A stretch of DNA of 64,000 nucleotides from Polaribacter sp. SA4-10 (GTDB lineage Bacteria > Bacteroidota > Bacteroidia > Flavobacteriales > Flavobacteriaceae): assembly GCA_949519155.1 (NCBI GenBank), contig CATIQU010000033.1:1-64000 (forward strand), written 5' to 3'. Shown in pieces: positions 1 through 8,113 of the stretch (positions are counted from its first letter, which is position 1; each line of letters begins with the position of its first letter). The translations under genes were made by a program, and so were the position numbers. The notes under the pieces were generated by a model. It saw only the letters and a list, made by a program, of their open reading frames with translations. It made no database searches and had not been told where the DNA came from.

Positions 1-291
1 TTAGCAAAATAAAATTAATTACATAAAAAAGAACGGCCTTTCATTAAATATACTATTTGGCATGGATTTACCTGGACTATAAGGTTTATTGGCTACTTTT
101 GGATTTAAAATAGATTTATCAAATAAAAGCCAACTTCTCAAAAGATTTATTTAAAATTGATACATAATAAATTTGAAACTATTCATTTAAAACTGAGGCA
201 TAAATAGATATCAAATTTATTTACTCTTAGACAGCTTATAAAGAATTAGTGATAGAAATAAACTATTCGGGTATCGGCGTCTCCACTTTTT

Positions 292-331
292 ATTCCCAAG
301 AATAATTTTTTATCCTTGGGAATAATTTTTT
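292..331 (+). terminator. Intrinsic terminator hairpin
   Basis: ATTCCCAAG (292-300) pairs perfectly with CTTGGGAAT (315-323) and is followed by a T-run on the plus strand (326-331). No plus-strand gene is visible upstream in the window. It follows the string CTCCACTTTTTA (281-292), which also precedes the hairpin at 2403, so it may be the terminator of a lost or duplicated RNA gene 3' end. Confidence 0.6.
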
Positions 332-343
332 CTGAAAATAGCT

Positions 344-385
344 AAATCTTGCCCAAAAAAGTTCGACTTCACTCCCTTCCCCTCC
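344..385 (+). repeat. Left copy of imperfect 42-bp direct repeat
   Basis: These 42 bases match 2348-2389 at about 33 of 42 positions with no gaps. The shared core is AGTTCGA, then CTCCC, then CTCC. The TTCGA loop followed by a CTCC(A) end resembles the T-arm and acceptor end of tmRNA or a tRNA, a common integration site. The pair brackets the two NlpC genes. The tRNA/tmRNA origin is inference. Confidence 0.45.
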
Positions 386-411
386 TAAATAACTCAAAAA
401 TATAATAACCT

Positions 412-1731
412 CTAGTTTTTATTGCTAAATCGAACTCCAAAAATAAATCTATCTCCCCAATAGTAAGGGTCATTTATATCACTTGTTTTAACAAATTTTC
501 CCCAATTTGGTGAATGTAAAAACTTATTATTTCCAAGATATATTGATATATGATTAACCAGTATTCTGGTTCCGGGATGACTAAAGCATACAAGATCCCC
601 AGGTTTTAGGGAGCTTTTATTAGCTATTAACTTACCTGAAGCTGCATAATTTTGAGCATTTAATCTTTTATTAATTCCGTTAGATTGTAGTCCTCTGTAT
701 ATAAGACCTGAACAATCTATTCCACTCCAATTATTATTATTTCCGTAGGGAGCACCTAAATAACTTTTCGCGGTATTGATAAATTTATCTACATCATTAA
801 TGTAAATCCTTTGATTATTTATTTTTTTGAATTCTCTCCAAGAACTAAGTTTATTCTTTTTTCTTAATCTAGATTCAATAATTTGCTCGGAAGATACACT
901 TGTATTTGAGCTTTTTTTTCCATTTCCAGTGATAAAAGAGAAAAGACCATCACAATCTCTTGCTTTACCTAATTCATTATATGGTACTAGACTAATAAAG
1001 TATTGTGTGTTAGGTTTTAAATCATCTATGGAATGTGAATTAAAATAACCTATATCTAAATTATTGATGGGAATATCATTTTTATTTTTCACATAATCTA
1101 ATTGACCATTAGAAATTGAAGCAATTGAGAAATAATATCCTCCAGGGTAACCTGTACCATGTCTCCACGTTATCATTGTAGGATCAATTTTTACGTCCTT
1201 ATCTCCATTCTTAGGTGAAGTGATAGTGTAATCACAATTGGGAGGATTAGTTGCTGTGTTTATTTTTTTAGCTACTTTTTGTACCTTTGATTGGCTATTA
1301 CTTATATTTTTAGATAAATAAGAGCTAGAAACCCATCCTTTTTTATTTGCTTCGATATCCCTGACAAATGTCCAACCCCCTTTTACCTGGAGAATCTCAA
1401 CTATTTTCCCTCTTTTAATTATGCGAAGACTTTTTGCCCTTGTGCCCGCTTCTTTTCTCGAATTAACATCATTAGTAAGTGTAGCTATATTTATTTTAAT
1501 AAATCTATTTGAAACCCAACCTTTTTTATTAACACTCATGTCTCTTACGAATGTCCATTTGTCCTTAGAATGTAATACTTCAACTAATTGTCCACCTTTA
1601 ATTACACGAAGTGTTTTTGCCCATATTCCTGCGTCTTGTCTTGAATTCACATCGGCTGTCATTAGGCCATAAGATTGGCTAAAGGACAATGAACTTAAAC
1701 AACAAAATAAGATTATATATATATATTTCAT
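412..1731 (-). CDS. Secreted SH3-SH3-(Fn3-like)-NlpC/P60 cell-wall hydrolase
   Basis: This is a probable periplasmic or secreted peptidoglycan endopeptidase of 439 aa. Residues 1-19 are a signal peptide. Two tandem bacterial SH3 domains (about 22-80 and 85-140) share the pattern DVNSR...AGxxAKxLRxIKxG...WTFVRD...KKGWVS. A beta-rich segment (about 165-270) looks Fn3-like. The C-terminal NlpC/P60 domain (about 312-439) keeps the expected catalytic Cys340 (GIDCSGLIY), His394 (NHISIYLG) and His406. It starts immediately after the stop of the upstream gene (TAAATG on the minus strand), so the two are one transcription unit. SH3 domains of this type usually bind wall peptides and the NlpC domain cuts the stem peptide. 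The substrate and whether it serves housekeeping or antagonism cannot be told from sequence. Confidence 0.85.
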   Translation of the reverse strand: MKYIYIILFCCLSSLSFSQSYGLMTADVNSRQDAGIWAKTLRVIKGGQLVEVLHSKDKWTFVRDMSVNKKGWVSNRFIKINIATLTNDVNSRKEAGTRAKSLRIIKRGKIVEILQVKGGWTFVRDIEANKKGWVSSSYLSKNISNSQSKVQKVAKKINTATNPPNCDYTITSPKNGDKDVKIDPTMITWRHGTGYPGGYYFSIASISNGQLDYVKNKNDIPINNLDIGYFNSHSIDDLKPNTQYFISLVPYNELGKARDCDGLFSFITGNGKKSSNTSVSSEQIIESRLRKKNKLSSWREFKKINNQRIYINDVDKFINTAKSYLGAPYGNNNNWSGIDCSGLIYRGLQSNGINKRLNAQNYAASGKLIANKSSLKPGDLVCFSHPGTRILVNHISIYLGNNKFLHSPNWGKFVKTSDINDPYYWGDRFIFGVRFSNKN

Positions 1732-2304
1732 TTAATTAAAAATTCTTGTTCCATAAAAGAATTTCTGACTCCAATAATAAGGATCATCAATGCTCTTAAT
1801 AATTACTCCTTTTGAAGAAGTAGAAGTTACAAAATCGCCTTTACCTGTGTAAATACCAACAGAAGTTATTATTCTATCAACTTCATAAGTATCAAAGAAA
1901 AAAACTAAATCACCTCTTTTTAAGTCTTTTGGTTCAATAATTATTTCACCATATCTAGCCATTTCTTGCGCTATTCTTGGAAATTCTGTAGAAGAATTAT
2001 TTTTTATAGAGATAAAGACCAACCCAGAGGCATCTATATAATCCTTATCTGTGCCTCCAATTTTATTTGGAGTTCCTAAAAAAGATTTTGCAGTTAATAT
2101 AACATCTTCTTTAATATCTCTTTTGAATTCAATTTCTTTAGCTGTATTATTTAAATCAAATTCTTTGTATTTTTCAATCAAGTCCGAATTGTTTTTAATT
2201 TTATTAGACAAAATTTTATCAATATTTTCTCCACTAAATAAATAAAAAATAAAACATATGGGTAAAAGAATGAACCCAATTTTTAAGTATTTTGATAATT
2301 TCAT
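1732..2304 (-). CDS. Membrane-anchored NlpC/P60-like pseudoenzyme
   Basis: This 190 aa protein has a hydrophobic N-terminal segment (residues 8-24), probably a membrane anchor or uncleaved signal, then a linker and an NlpC/P60-like domain (about 65-190). It is a paralogue of the C-terminal domain next door; both end in DPYYW...F.G.R. All three catalytic positions are changed: the Cys motif DCSG is DASG (Ala92), the His of HxxIYxG is Ser148, and the third residue is Thr160. The fold may be kept without hydrolase activity. It is the first gene of a two-gene unit and abuts the active enzyme, which suggests a regulatory, anchoring or protective partner. That role is inference. Confidence 0.75.
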   Translation of the reverse strand: MKLSKYLKIGFILLPICFIFYLFSGENIDKILSNKIKNNSDLIEKYKEFDLNNTAKEIEFKRDIKEDVILTAKSFLGTPNKIGGTDKDYIDASGLVFISIKNNSSTEFPRIAQEMARYGEIIIEPKDLKRGDLVFFFDTYEVDRIITSVGIYTGKGDFVTSTSSKGVIIKSIDDPYYWSQKFFYGTRIFN

Positions 2305-2327
2305 TAAAACTTCAATTAGTTATTAAA

Positions 2328-2335
2328 CAAACTTA
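2328..2335 (-). promoter_or_regulatory. Possible -7 promoter element of the NlpC pair
   Basis: Read on the minus strand this is TAAGTTTG, matching the Bacteroidota -7 consensus TAnnTTTG, 24 bases before the ATG of the 190 aa gene. No clear -33 TTG is seen at the usual spacing, so support is moderate. Confidence 0.35.
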
Positions 2336-2347
2336 ATTAAAATTGTT

Positions 2348-2389
2348 AGATCCTGCCTAAAATAGTTCGATTTTACTCCCTTTAGCTCC
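2348..2389 (+). repeat. Right copy of imperfect 42-bp direct repeat
   Basis: This copy matches 344-385 at about 33 of 42 positions. It reads TAGTTCGATTTTACTCCC and ends AGCTCCA (2384-2390), which is the canonical tmRNA acceptor 3' strand, and is followed directly by CTTTTTACCC and a terminator hairpin. The 5' part of a tmRNA is not present here. It is best explained as a degenerate RNA-gene 3' end left by integration events. Confidence 0.45.
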
Positions 2390-2402
2390 ACTTTTTACCC
2401 AC

Positions 2403-2452
2403 AAACACTGAGGATTTAGTCCATTAATTTGGCATAATCCTCGGTGTTTTTT
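2403..2452 (+). terminator. Intrinsic terminator
   Basis: AAACACTGAGGATT (2403-2416) pairs with AATCCTCGGTGTTT (2436-2449) with one T-G pair, and a run of six T follows on the plus strand. It lies just after the tmRNA-tail-like repeat, as expected for the terminator of an RNA gene whose body is missing. Confidence 0.65.
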
Positions 2453-2529
2453 CTTCCTATATCTGAGTAATAATATTTGTTGTAACTTCAAATCCTTTTT
2501 CCTGTTTTATATTTCTCAACAACAAGAGG

Positions 2530-2814
2530 ATGATTAAGGTGTCAGTTTTTAAACGCAAAGCTGTTACATTAAGTCAAGAACGGTCAAACATTTCAGAATT
2601 GGCTAAAGAACTAGGAATTAGATTTACCCTGTTGTATAAATAGCGTAAAGAACAAGAAGAATTTGGCGCAGGAAGTTTTCCTGGAAAAGGACATCTAAAA
2701 TTATCCCCAGAACAAGAAAAAATTCATCTGTTGGAGAAAAAGCTAAAAGATGTTGAGTTAGAACGAGATATATTAAAAAAAGCAATCGGCATTTTTTCCA
2801 AGAGCGATCGATGA
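2530..2814 (+). pseudogene. IS3-family transposase orfA, interrupted by TAG
   Basis: The frame reads MIKVSVFKRKAVTLSQERSN and continues with a helix-turn-helix segment (ISELAKELGI), then LLYK, a TAG stop (2641-2643), and RKEQEEFG. The family normally has LYxWRKE at that point, so a Trp codon TGG has become TAG. The rest stays in frame to TGA at 2812-2814, including a leucine-zipper-like C-terminus (LEKKLKDVELERDILKKAIG). OrfA proteins bind the IS ends. Loss is by one nonsense substitution, indicating fairly recent decay of this part. Confidence 0.8.
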
Positions 2815-2915
2815 AATACATTTTTATTAAAAATCATCAGCAAGTATTTCCGATTGAAAAAATGAATTTTCAGTGCGCTATTACAACAACACATTGGGTC
2901 TTGTTTTGGATGTAA
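2530..2915 (+). mobile_element. IS3-family insertion sequence remnant (orfA plus orfB stump)
   Basis: The transposase orfA of an IS3-type element (2530-2814) is present along its length but broken by a stop. It is followed by the first 18 or so codons of orfB (ATG at 2811, MKYIFIKNHQQVFPIEKM), after which similarity ends and the frame closes at 2913-2915. orfB lies in the -1 frame relative to orfA, with an A-rich slippery stretch at 2774-2780 (TTA AAA AAA G) in orfA, as expected for programmed -1 frameshifting in this family. The catalytic DDE part of orfB is absent, so the element cannot move itself. No terminal inverted repeats or target duplication were recognised. Confidence 0.8.
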
Positions 2916-2933
2916 TCTCTTTTTAAAAAAAAT

Positions 2934-2969
2934 CGCAAAAACCCATTACAGAATTGTAGTGGGTTTTTT
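2934..2969 (-). terminator. Bidirectional terminator downstream of OYE gene
   Basis: AAACCCATTAC pairs with GTAGTGGGTTT around the loop AGAATT, with one wobble pair. T-runs flank both sides: TTTTTT on the plus strand, and TTTTTGCGATTTTTTT on the minus strand. It sits about 40 bases beyond the stop of the minus-strand flavin oxidoreductase gene. Confidence 0.65.
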
Positions 2970-3009
2970 AAAGTACAATGCCGCAGCAATTGCGTATGAA
3001 TACTTTTTT

Positions 3010-4230
3010 TTAATTCTTCCAAAAAGATTTTAAAAACAAACTCTTCAAACTGAACCAAAATGCCAAGATGCCAGGTAAGTTCTTTTTAGGCGATTTCCCA
3101 TTTCCAAGACGTTGAATTTGAAGTTCGTACCAAGGCAATTCAACACCACCAAGTTTATCGAGAAATTTAATTCCAATGCTCGGAATTGGTGCTTCAAAGC
3201 GTGCAACAGAACCGTCAAAAATTTGATTTGCCAAATTAGGGTACAAACAAAACGGTCTGGCCAAACCAACCACATCTAAATTTCCTTCTTCCAGAGCTTT
3301 GTCCATAACAGCAACAGAACGAAATCCTCCCGTAAGGAGTAAAGGCGTTTTTGTAAGTTTTCGTGCTTTCTCTATATACGTTAAGAAATAAGCTTCGCGA
3401 TCTACGGTGCTTTTCTTTCGATCCCCAGTAATCATGGCAGGTTTTTCATAAGTACCCCCAGAAATTTCAATCAGATCGATGCCTTCATTACCTAAAAGGC
3501 GAACGACCTCCATCGATTCATCTTCCGTAAAACCTCCTCGTTGAAAATCTGCAGAATTAATCTTAATGCCAATGGGATACTCTGCTCCTACTTGACGGCG
3601 AATTTCTCGATAAATTTCTAAAACAAAGCGCGCTCTATTCGCCAAAAATCCACCCCATTGATCGGTTCGAACATTGCTATTGGGAGATAAAAACTGACTG
3701 ACCAAATACCCATGGGCACCATGAATTTGACATCCTGTAAACCCTGCTTCTTTCATGATTCTTGCCGTAGTTCCAAAACGTTTGACAATGTCCCAAATAG
3801 CTTCTTCCGTCAAAGCCGTAGGCATTTTAAACATTTTTGATGCACCGCCCATTTTTAACGGTACTGCTGAAGGCGCTACTATTTCTCTGTTAATGGCAGC
3901 AAAAGCCTGTCTTCCAGGATGGTTTATTTGAGGCCAAAGATGCACTCCAGTTCCTTCCACAGATTTTGCCCATTGTTTTAACAACTCAAAATCTTTGTAG
4001 TCTTCTACAACCACATTCCTCGCTTCACCCAATGCCATCGAATCTACCATTACATTTCCGGTAATAAGCAAGCCTGGGTTTCCTTTTGCCCAAACCCGAT
4101 ACGCATTTATTAAACCCTTACTTGGTGCATGGTGTCGCGTTCCAAAATTTTCACTCATTGCAGACTTTGCAATTCTATTTTTTAAGACAGCACCGTTGGG
4201 CAATGTAAAAGGAGCAGCAATGTGTTTCAT
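3010..4230 (-). CDS. NADH:flavin oxidoreductase / Old Yellow Enzyme family
   Basis: This is an FMN-dependent TIM-barrel ene-reductase-type enzyme of 406 aa, presumably cytosolic. The start chosen is the internal Met beginning MKHIAAPFTLPNGAVLKNRI, which fits the family N-terminus; an upstream in-frame ATG (4299) would add 23 unsupported residues and overlap the preceding gene. Recognisable parts are NRIAKSAMSE at the N-terminus, QINHPGRQA, the active-site region GCQIHGAHGYLVSQFLSP, RARFVLEIYREIR, IGIKINSADFQRGG, and the C-terminal phosphate-binding GLARPF. Family members reduce activated alkenes or related substrates; this one's substrate is unknown. It lies 55 bases after the penicillin-acylase gene and may be cotranscribed with it. 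Confidence 0.85.
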   Translation of the reverse strand: MKHIAAPFTLPNGAVLKNRIAKSAMSENFGTRHHAPSKGLINAYRVWAKGNPGLLITGNVMVDSMALGEARNVVVEDYKDFELLKQWAKSVEGTGVHLWPQINHPGRQAFAAINREIVAPSAVPLKMGGASKMFKMPTALTEEAIWDIVKRFGTTARIMKEAGFTGCQIHGAHGYLVSQFLSPNSNVRTDQWGGFLANRARFVLEIYREIRRQVGAEYPIGIKINSADFQRGGFTEDESMEVVRLLGNEGIDLIEISGGTYEKPAMITGDRKKSTVDREAYFLTYIEKARKLTKTPLLLTGGFRSVAVMDKALEEGNLDVVGLARPFCLYPNLANQIFDGSVARFEAPIPSIGIKFLDKLGGVELPWYELQIQRLGNGKSPKKNLPGILAFWFSLKSLFLKSFWKN

Positions 4231-4285
4231 AGGATATTGTTCTTTTTTTAATGGGTATTTTAAAGCTAGGGAATTGGAATAGCCT

Positions 4286-6343
4286 CTATTTTGGTGCATA
4301 GGTTTTGAGGGCTGTTTTTAAAACTTCAGCACGCTCAAAAGACATGGTTTTTGTTTTAAACTTCGCATACATTTCCATCTGATCGGTATAATGTAGGCTT
4401 TCGGGTCTGCGGCTATTCCCGAAAGAAATTACCGATTCGTAGTAGGTTTTGGTGGGTGTAAAACGCACCAATCCAATATACGATTCTCCATGGGTTATTT
4501 TCATACGCCCGTCTTTATATGGAATTCCTCGCATGGCAGTCACCACATCTGGCAAACCAAAAATAGGAAGTTCCTTATCTCCTCTTACCAATTGTTGAAA
4601 TTCTCCTAATTGAATGCGTTCTTTCTTAAAATGTTTTTTTAGATAGGCCTTTGTTTCTTTCAATGCGCTGAACAATGCGGCATGTGTAAAGGTTCGATCT
4701 GCACCCAAAGCATCATAAAAAGGTCTTAGTTGATAATATAAAACCGCATAGGCGCCTGCTCCATAAGACGCTGGGTTGGTAATTCGATCCCAGTTTTTGA
4801 TGTCTGACAACAATACGCTAACTGCCGGATACTCTTCCGGTTTCATGGTAAACAACGGATTTAAATCCATGTAATTGTATTGCAATGGGGTGGGCAATTG
4901 ATGGTCATATTTAATGCGTTTGAGGCGCTCGTAATCGATATGCGCTTCTGCTTCGAGCAATTGCAACAGACGTGTAGAACGATTGTTGTCATAAGTTTCA
5001 AAATTCATTGACTTAGCAAAATTTTCAGGGTTCGGATTGTCGTCCTTCCCAGAAGATTTAAATGGTGTGTGATTGGCATTGTAGACAAATCCCGATTTTG
5101 GACTCACCACTTGTGGTAAATCTTTAATATCGTAATAGGTATCCCAAAGAGTTGCACGGGTATTTCCAGGAACAACGTCGGTCCAATCATACCCTTCAGC
5201 TCGAATCGGAATCTTACCATTCGAAATATAAAAAATAGTATCATTTCTGTCGGCATACCCAATATTATAGCCCGGGAGTGCTTTCATTTCTAATGCGTTA
5301 TAAAACTCGGTGAAATTTTTCGCCTTGTTCATTTTCCACCATTGCTCAATGGCATTAATGTTGGTTGTACTTGGAGTTCGCACAGCATATACGCCTGTTT
5401 TGTTTTTCAACGTAGGTCCGTAAATGCTTTTATAAAATGTTTTCTTTACCGGAATTCGCATTCCCAAAAATTTGAAGTGCACTGTTGCTTTGTGCTTTTC
5501 TAAAGTATATTCTTCATCATCTACTAAATACACGTCTTTTTTAGTGGGGTGCATTTCCAAGGCATACACGTCTGCTTTGTCTGGATAATTAACGGTGTGT
5601 GTCCAACCTAAAAAGGCGTTGGCACCTGTTAACAAACAAGGAGATCCTGGAAAGGTGGCTCCAATGATATTGGTACCTTCTTCACTCACTAAATGGGCTT
5701 CATACCAAGAGGTAGGCCCTTCTAATGGTTGATGGGTGTTAATGGCTAAAAAGGTTTCGTTAGATTGTGTTCTGCTACGGCTAATTGCCAATAAATTAGA
5801 GCCTTTAGTATCTTGCTCAATTTCATAAGGCCACGACAATTCGTTATTCACTATTCCTTTCACCAATTTGTCTGCTCCGTTGGAAATGAACAATTGCAAT
5901 TGGGTATAGCGTAAAAGTTTTTTTGGTGTGAGTGGAAAAAGTTTTTTTTGTAGAACTTCTTTTGGATGCTTGTTGGCAAAGGCATTGAGCCCTTGGGTAA
6001 ACCCCTCTAGCAAGCCAATGAATTTTTTATCGAGTGTAGAGTATTGATCGTCGACTGTTTTTTCTGCTTGAATGAGTTGTACTAAAAAATCGGCGCCTGC
6101 TCCTTTTAAACCAATGTGCTTGCTTAGCATTCCATTACCAGCGATATAGGCTTCTTGTAGCAGTTTGAAATGATCTTCTGCTTGTGCCCATGCAAAACCG
6201 TAAGCAACCTCAACGTCGGTTGCTGCATATATATGAGGAACACCATAGGCATCTCTTATAATTTCAATATTGTCTGGATTTATTTGGGCATAACTCTTAA
6301 AATTGATGCTTAAAATTAAAAGAAGGAGGGCTATTTTTTTCAT
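4286..6343 (-). CDS. Penicillin acylase family Ntn-hydrolase, secreted
   Basis: This 685 aa protein begins with a signal peptide (residues 1-19, ending SYAQ). It belongs to the Ntn-hydrolase superfamily that includes penicillin acylases, acyl-homoserine-lactone acylases and aculeacin acylase. The alpha-chain segment has the RDAYGVPHIYA start typical of the group. The self-cleavage site is GSN at 181-183, making Ser182 the likely N-terminal nucleophile of the mature beta chain (SNLLAIS). Downstream are AINTHQPLEGP and a GWTHTVN motif, and an ASYGAGAYAV stretch near the end. It would be cleaved in the periplasm into two chains and hydrolyse an amide. Whether it degrades quorum signals, antibiotics or other acyl amides cannot be predicted. 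Confidence 0.9.
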   Translation of the reverse strand: MKKIALLLLILSINFKSYAQINPDNIEIIRDAYGVPHIYAATDVEVAYGFAWAQAEDHFKLLQEAYIAGNGMLSKHIGLKGAGADFLVQLIQAEKTVDDQYSTLDKKFIGLLEGFTQGLNAFANKHPKEVLQKKLFPLTPKKLLRYTQLQLFISNGADKLVKGIVNNELSWPYEIEQDTKGSNLLAISRSRTQSNETFLAINTHQPLEGPTSWYEAHLVSEEGTNIIGATFPGSPCLLTGANAFLGWTHTVNYPDKADVYALEMHPTKKDVYLVDDEEYTLEKHKATVHFKFLGMRIPVKKTFYKSIYGPTLKNKTGVYAVRTPSTTNINAIEQWWKMNKAKNFTEFYNALEMKALPGYNIGYADRNDTIFYISNGKIPIRAEGYDWTDVVPGNTRATLWDTYYDIKDLPQVVSPKSGFVYNANHTPFKSSGKDDNPNPENFAKSMNFETYDNNRSTRLLQLLEAEAHIDYERLKRIKYDHQLPTPLQYNYMDLNPLFTMKPEEYPAVSVLLSDIKNWDRITNPASYGAGAYAVLYYQLRPFYDALGADRTFTHAALFSALKETKAYLKKHFKKERIQLGEFQQLVRGDKELPIFGLPDVVTAMRGIPYKDGRMKITHGESYIGLVRFTPTKTYYESVISFGNSRRPESLHYTDQMEMYAKFKTKTMSFERAEVLKTALKTYAPK

Positions 6344-6437
6344 CGGTAGTTTTATGAGATTGTCTTTGCTTCAAGTTTAAAAAAACAGGGCGCATTTGTA
6401 GGATTGAAATTTGGTTTATTATTTCACGTAAGATGGA

Positions 6438-7946
6438 CTAATTAAACTGACTGTTCAACCAACTCATCCGATTGGAAATCCACGATTTCAAGTGGGTTAC
6501 TTCCTCGGCATGCGTATCGAAATAAACTGGATTTGGCCAAACATAGGTACCAAGGGTTTGCCATTTTTGATAGTTTTTAGCTTGGGCTAAGGCAAGATAA
6601 TTTTCATGATTGTCTATGTTCCCTAAAAGGAGATCGGTATTGTTATAGAAATAGAGAAAGCGTTCTTTGACCAAGTTTTCGAAATAAGGGTCTTGAAACA
6701 AACGCGCGTACCAAGGGTTGTCTTTGATCCAAAAACCTTCGGAATACCTGGAGTCTGCATAGTCTACATTTCCATAGGAAAGATCAAAATCCCACAAAGG
6801 GCCCATTTTAATTTTTTCGCCAGGCACATAGTTAAAATAGATGCTAGAATACCATTTGGCGTCTACACTTTTTGCAATTTCTTGAATGAGATACCAGTCT
6901 ACAAAACTTGGCAAATCGATGTATGCACGATAACCTGCTGCTGGGTCCTTAAAATCGTTTCCAAACAAGACGGCTTCAAAAGTATTAATGTGCTCTTCAA
7001 TCAAAGCAAGTTCTGGACTTCCAAAGTCTAAATCGGGTTCTTTTACCGCAAAAACGTTTTGTGAATAATTTTGTGTGAAAATTGTGGGTTGAAAAAAAAC
7101 ATCACCAGCTCCTAAGCGATAATCCTGGTCAATTTCTACTAAATATCCATTGTCGGGCAAATCGAGGCGATTGTTCTTTACTTCTGCTTTTTGTGTTATG
7201 AGGTAAGTTCCGTTGTACTGATCGTTTATAAAAACTTCAGAAAATTCCGCTTTTGGTGTATATCCAAGCACACTCATGGCGCCTAATTCTAAAGAAATTT
7301 TATTCCTCATAAGCGACTTGTCTGAGTACTCAGCTAAGAAAATCCATTTTTTATCTTTGGGCATGCCTAAAATGGCTGTTTTATCGCTAAATTTTAATTG
7401 ATAGGGTTTTTTAGGTGGACCGAACCAAGTAGAGTTTCCTCTTCCTCGGATACTCATTGCTTGTTCTTCGAGGTTTTCAAATTCTCGAGACCCTTGTATG
7501 CTAACGGTTCCTACTACGTAATTTTCTTTTGAATCAATTGGGACACCGTTGGTTTGAATTGAAATGATCGGCAGCCCCGTAAAATAAGAAATGTCTATAT
7601 AATAATTTCTTGGGTTGGTTCCATCAGAATTAAAAACGGTATAGGTAACTACTTGATTGAAGTCGTTCTCGGTTTCTTCACTTATTTGTGGAACGTTTTG
7701 TACAGTTACTTCTCCTCCAACAGTTTCAAAGGTAGCGACTAGATTTTCTATGGGGGTTCTATAATTTAGTGATCCAGTAAAGGTATCCGACCCATCAAAA
7801 TTTAACACCAAATCGGATGTTAAATTTGGGTTTATTGATTTTTTGAATGTAAAGGTTGTCAATTCTCCCGGGGTAGCAAGGAAAACTTCTGGTTCTTCTG
7901 AACAAGAAAACAATAGCAACGAGATCAAAAAGAGTACTTTCTTCAT
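6438..7946 (-). CDS. CotH-family lipoprotein (CotH kinase-like)
   Basis: The 502 aa product starts MKKVLFLISLLLFSCSEEPE, a lipoprotein signal with the lipobox Cys at 15. An Ig-like or DUF5018-like beta segment (about 25-125) precedes a CotH domain. The hallmark is SIRGRGNSTWFGPPKKPYQL (about 165-185), followed by KKWIFLAEYSDKSLMRNKI and the core GPLWDFDLSYGN (about 385-397), which is the kinase-like acidic motif of CotH. CotH proteins of spore formers are atypical protein kinases; many Bacteroidota copies are surface lipoproteins of unknown substrate. It stands about 95 bases before the penicillin-acylase gene on the same strand and could share a transcript. Confidence 0.85.
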   Translation of the reverse strand: MKKVLFLISLLLFSCSEEPEVFLATPGELTTFTFKKSINPNLTSDLVLNFDGSDTFTGSLNYRTPIENLVATFETVGGEVTVQNVPQISEETENDFNQVVTYTVFNSDGTNPRNYYIDISYFTGLPIISIQTNGVPIDSKENYVVGTVSIQGSREFENLEEQAMSIRGRGNSTWFGPPKKPYQLKFSDKTAILGMPKDKKWIFLAEYSDKSLMRNKISLELGAMSVLGYTPKAEFSEVFINDQYNGTYLITQKAEVKNNRLDLPDNGYLVEIDQDYRLGAGDVFFQPTIFTQNYSQNVFAVKEPDLDFGSPELALIEEHINTFEAVLFGNDFKDPAAGYRAYIDLPSFVDWYLIQEIAKSVDAKWYSSIYFNYVPGEKIKMGPLWDFDLSYGNVDYADSRYSEGFWIKDNPWYARLFQDPYFENLVKERFLYFYNNTDLLLGNIDNHENYLALAQAKNYQKWQTLGTYVWPNPVYFDTHAEEVTHLKSWISNRMSWLNSQFN

Positions 7947-8113
7947 TTTTTATAGTATTGGATTCTTTGCGTTTTTTTAAAGAAAACTCTTGTTCGTTTT
8001 TGAATAGAGAACAGAAAGATTTAAAGATTTTCAACACTATAAAAATACGATAACTTTTTTTAATTTTTTCTTAAAATGATTTATTGTCTTTATATTGCAG
8101 CAAACAACCCATA

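Larger units (their letters stand above)
1..411. other. Intergenic, decayed sequence left of the NlpC genes
   Basis: No convincing gene is present. On the minus strand, 19-150 is an open stretch of 43 codons ending in TAA; its C-terminal half reads like protein (NKPYSPGKSMPNSIFNERPF), but it has no start codon and I recognise no family, so it may be the stump of a deleted gene. The rest is AT-rich and holds the hairpin at 292-331, a short tRNA/tmRNA-tail-like string at 265-292 (ending CTCCACTTTTTA) and the repeat at 344-385. Confidence 0.4.
2305..3009. other. Gene-free stretch with repeat, terminators and IS remnant
   Basis: These 705 bases contain no intact gene. They hold the putative -7 element (2328), the right repeat copy (2348), a terminator (2403), the IS3 remnant (2530-2915) and a terminator hairpin (2934-2969) shared with the downstream minus-strand gene. 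Bases 2453-2529 and 2970-3009 show nothing further. Confidence 0.6.

Noticed and set aside
19..150. 43-codon open minus-strand stretch with protein-like composition
   Set aside because: No start codon, no recognised family and a stop just upstream; kept only as a possible relic in the description of the left intergenic region.
2624..2821. 65-codon minus-strand ORF
   Set aside because: Antisense to the IS3 orfA remnant, which explains the region better.
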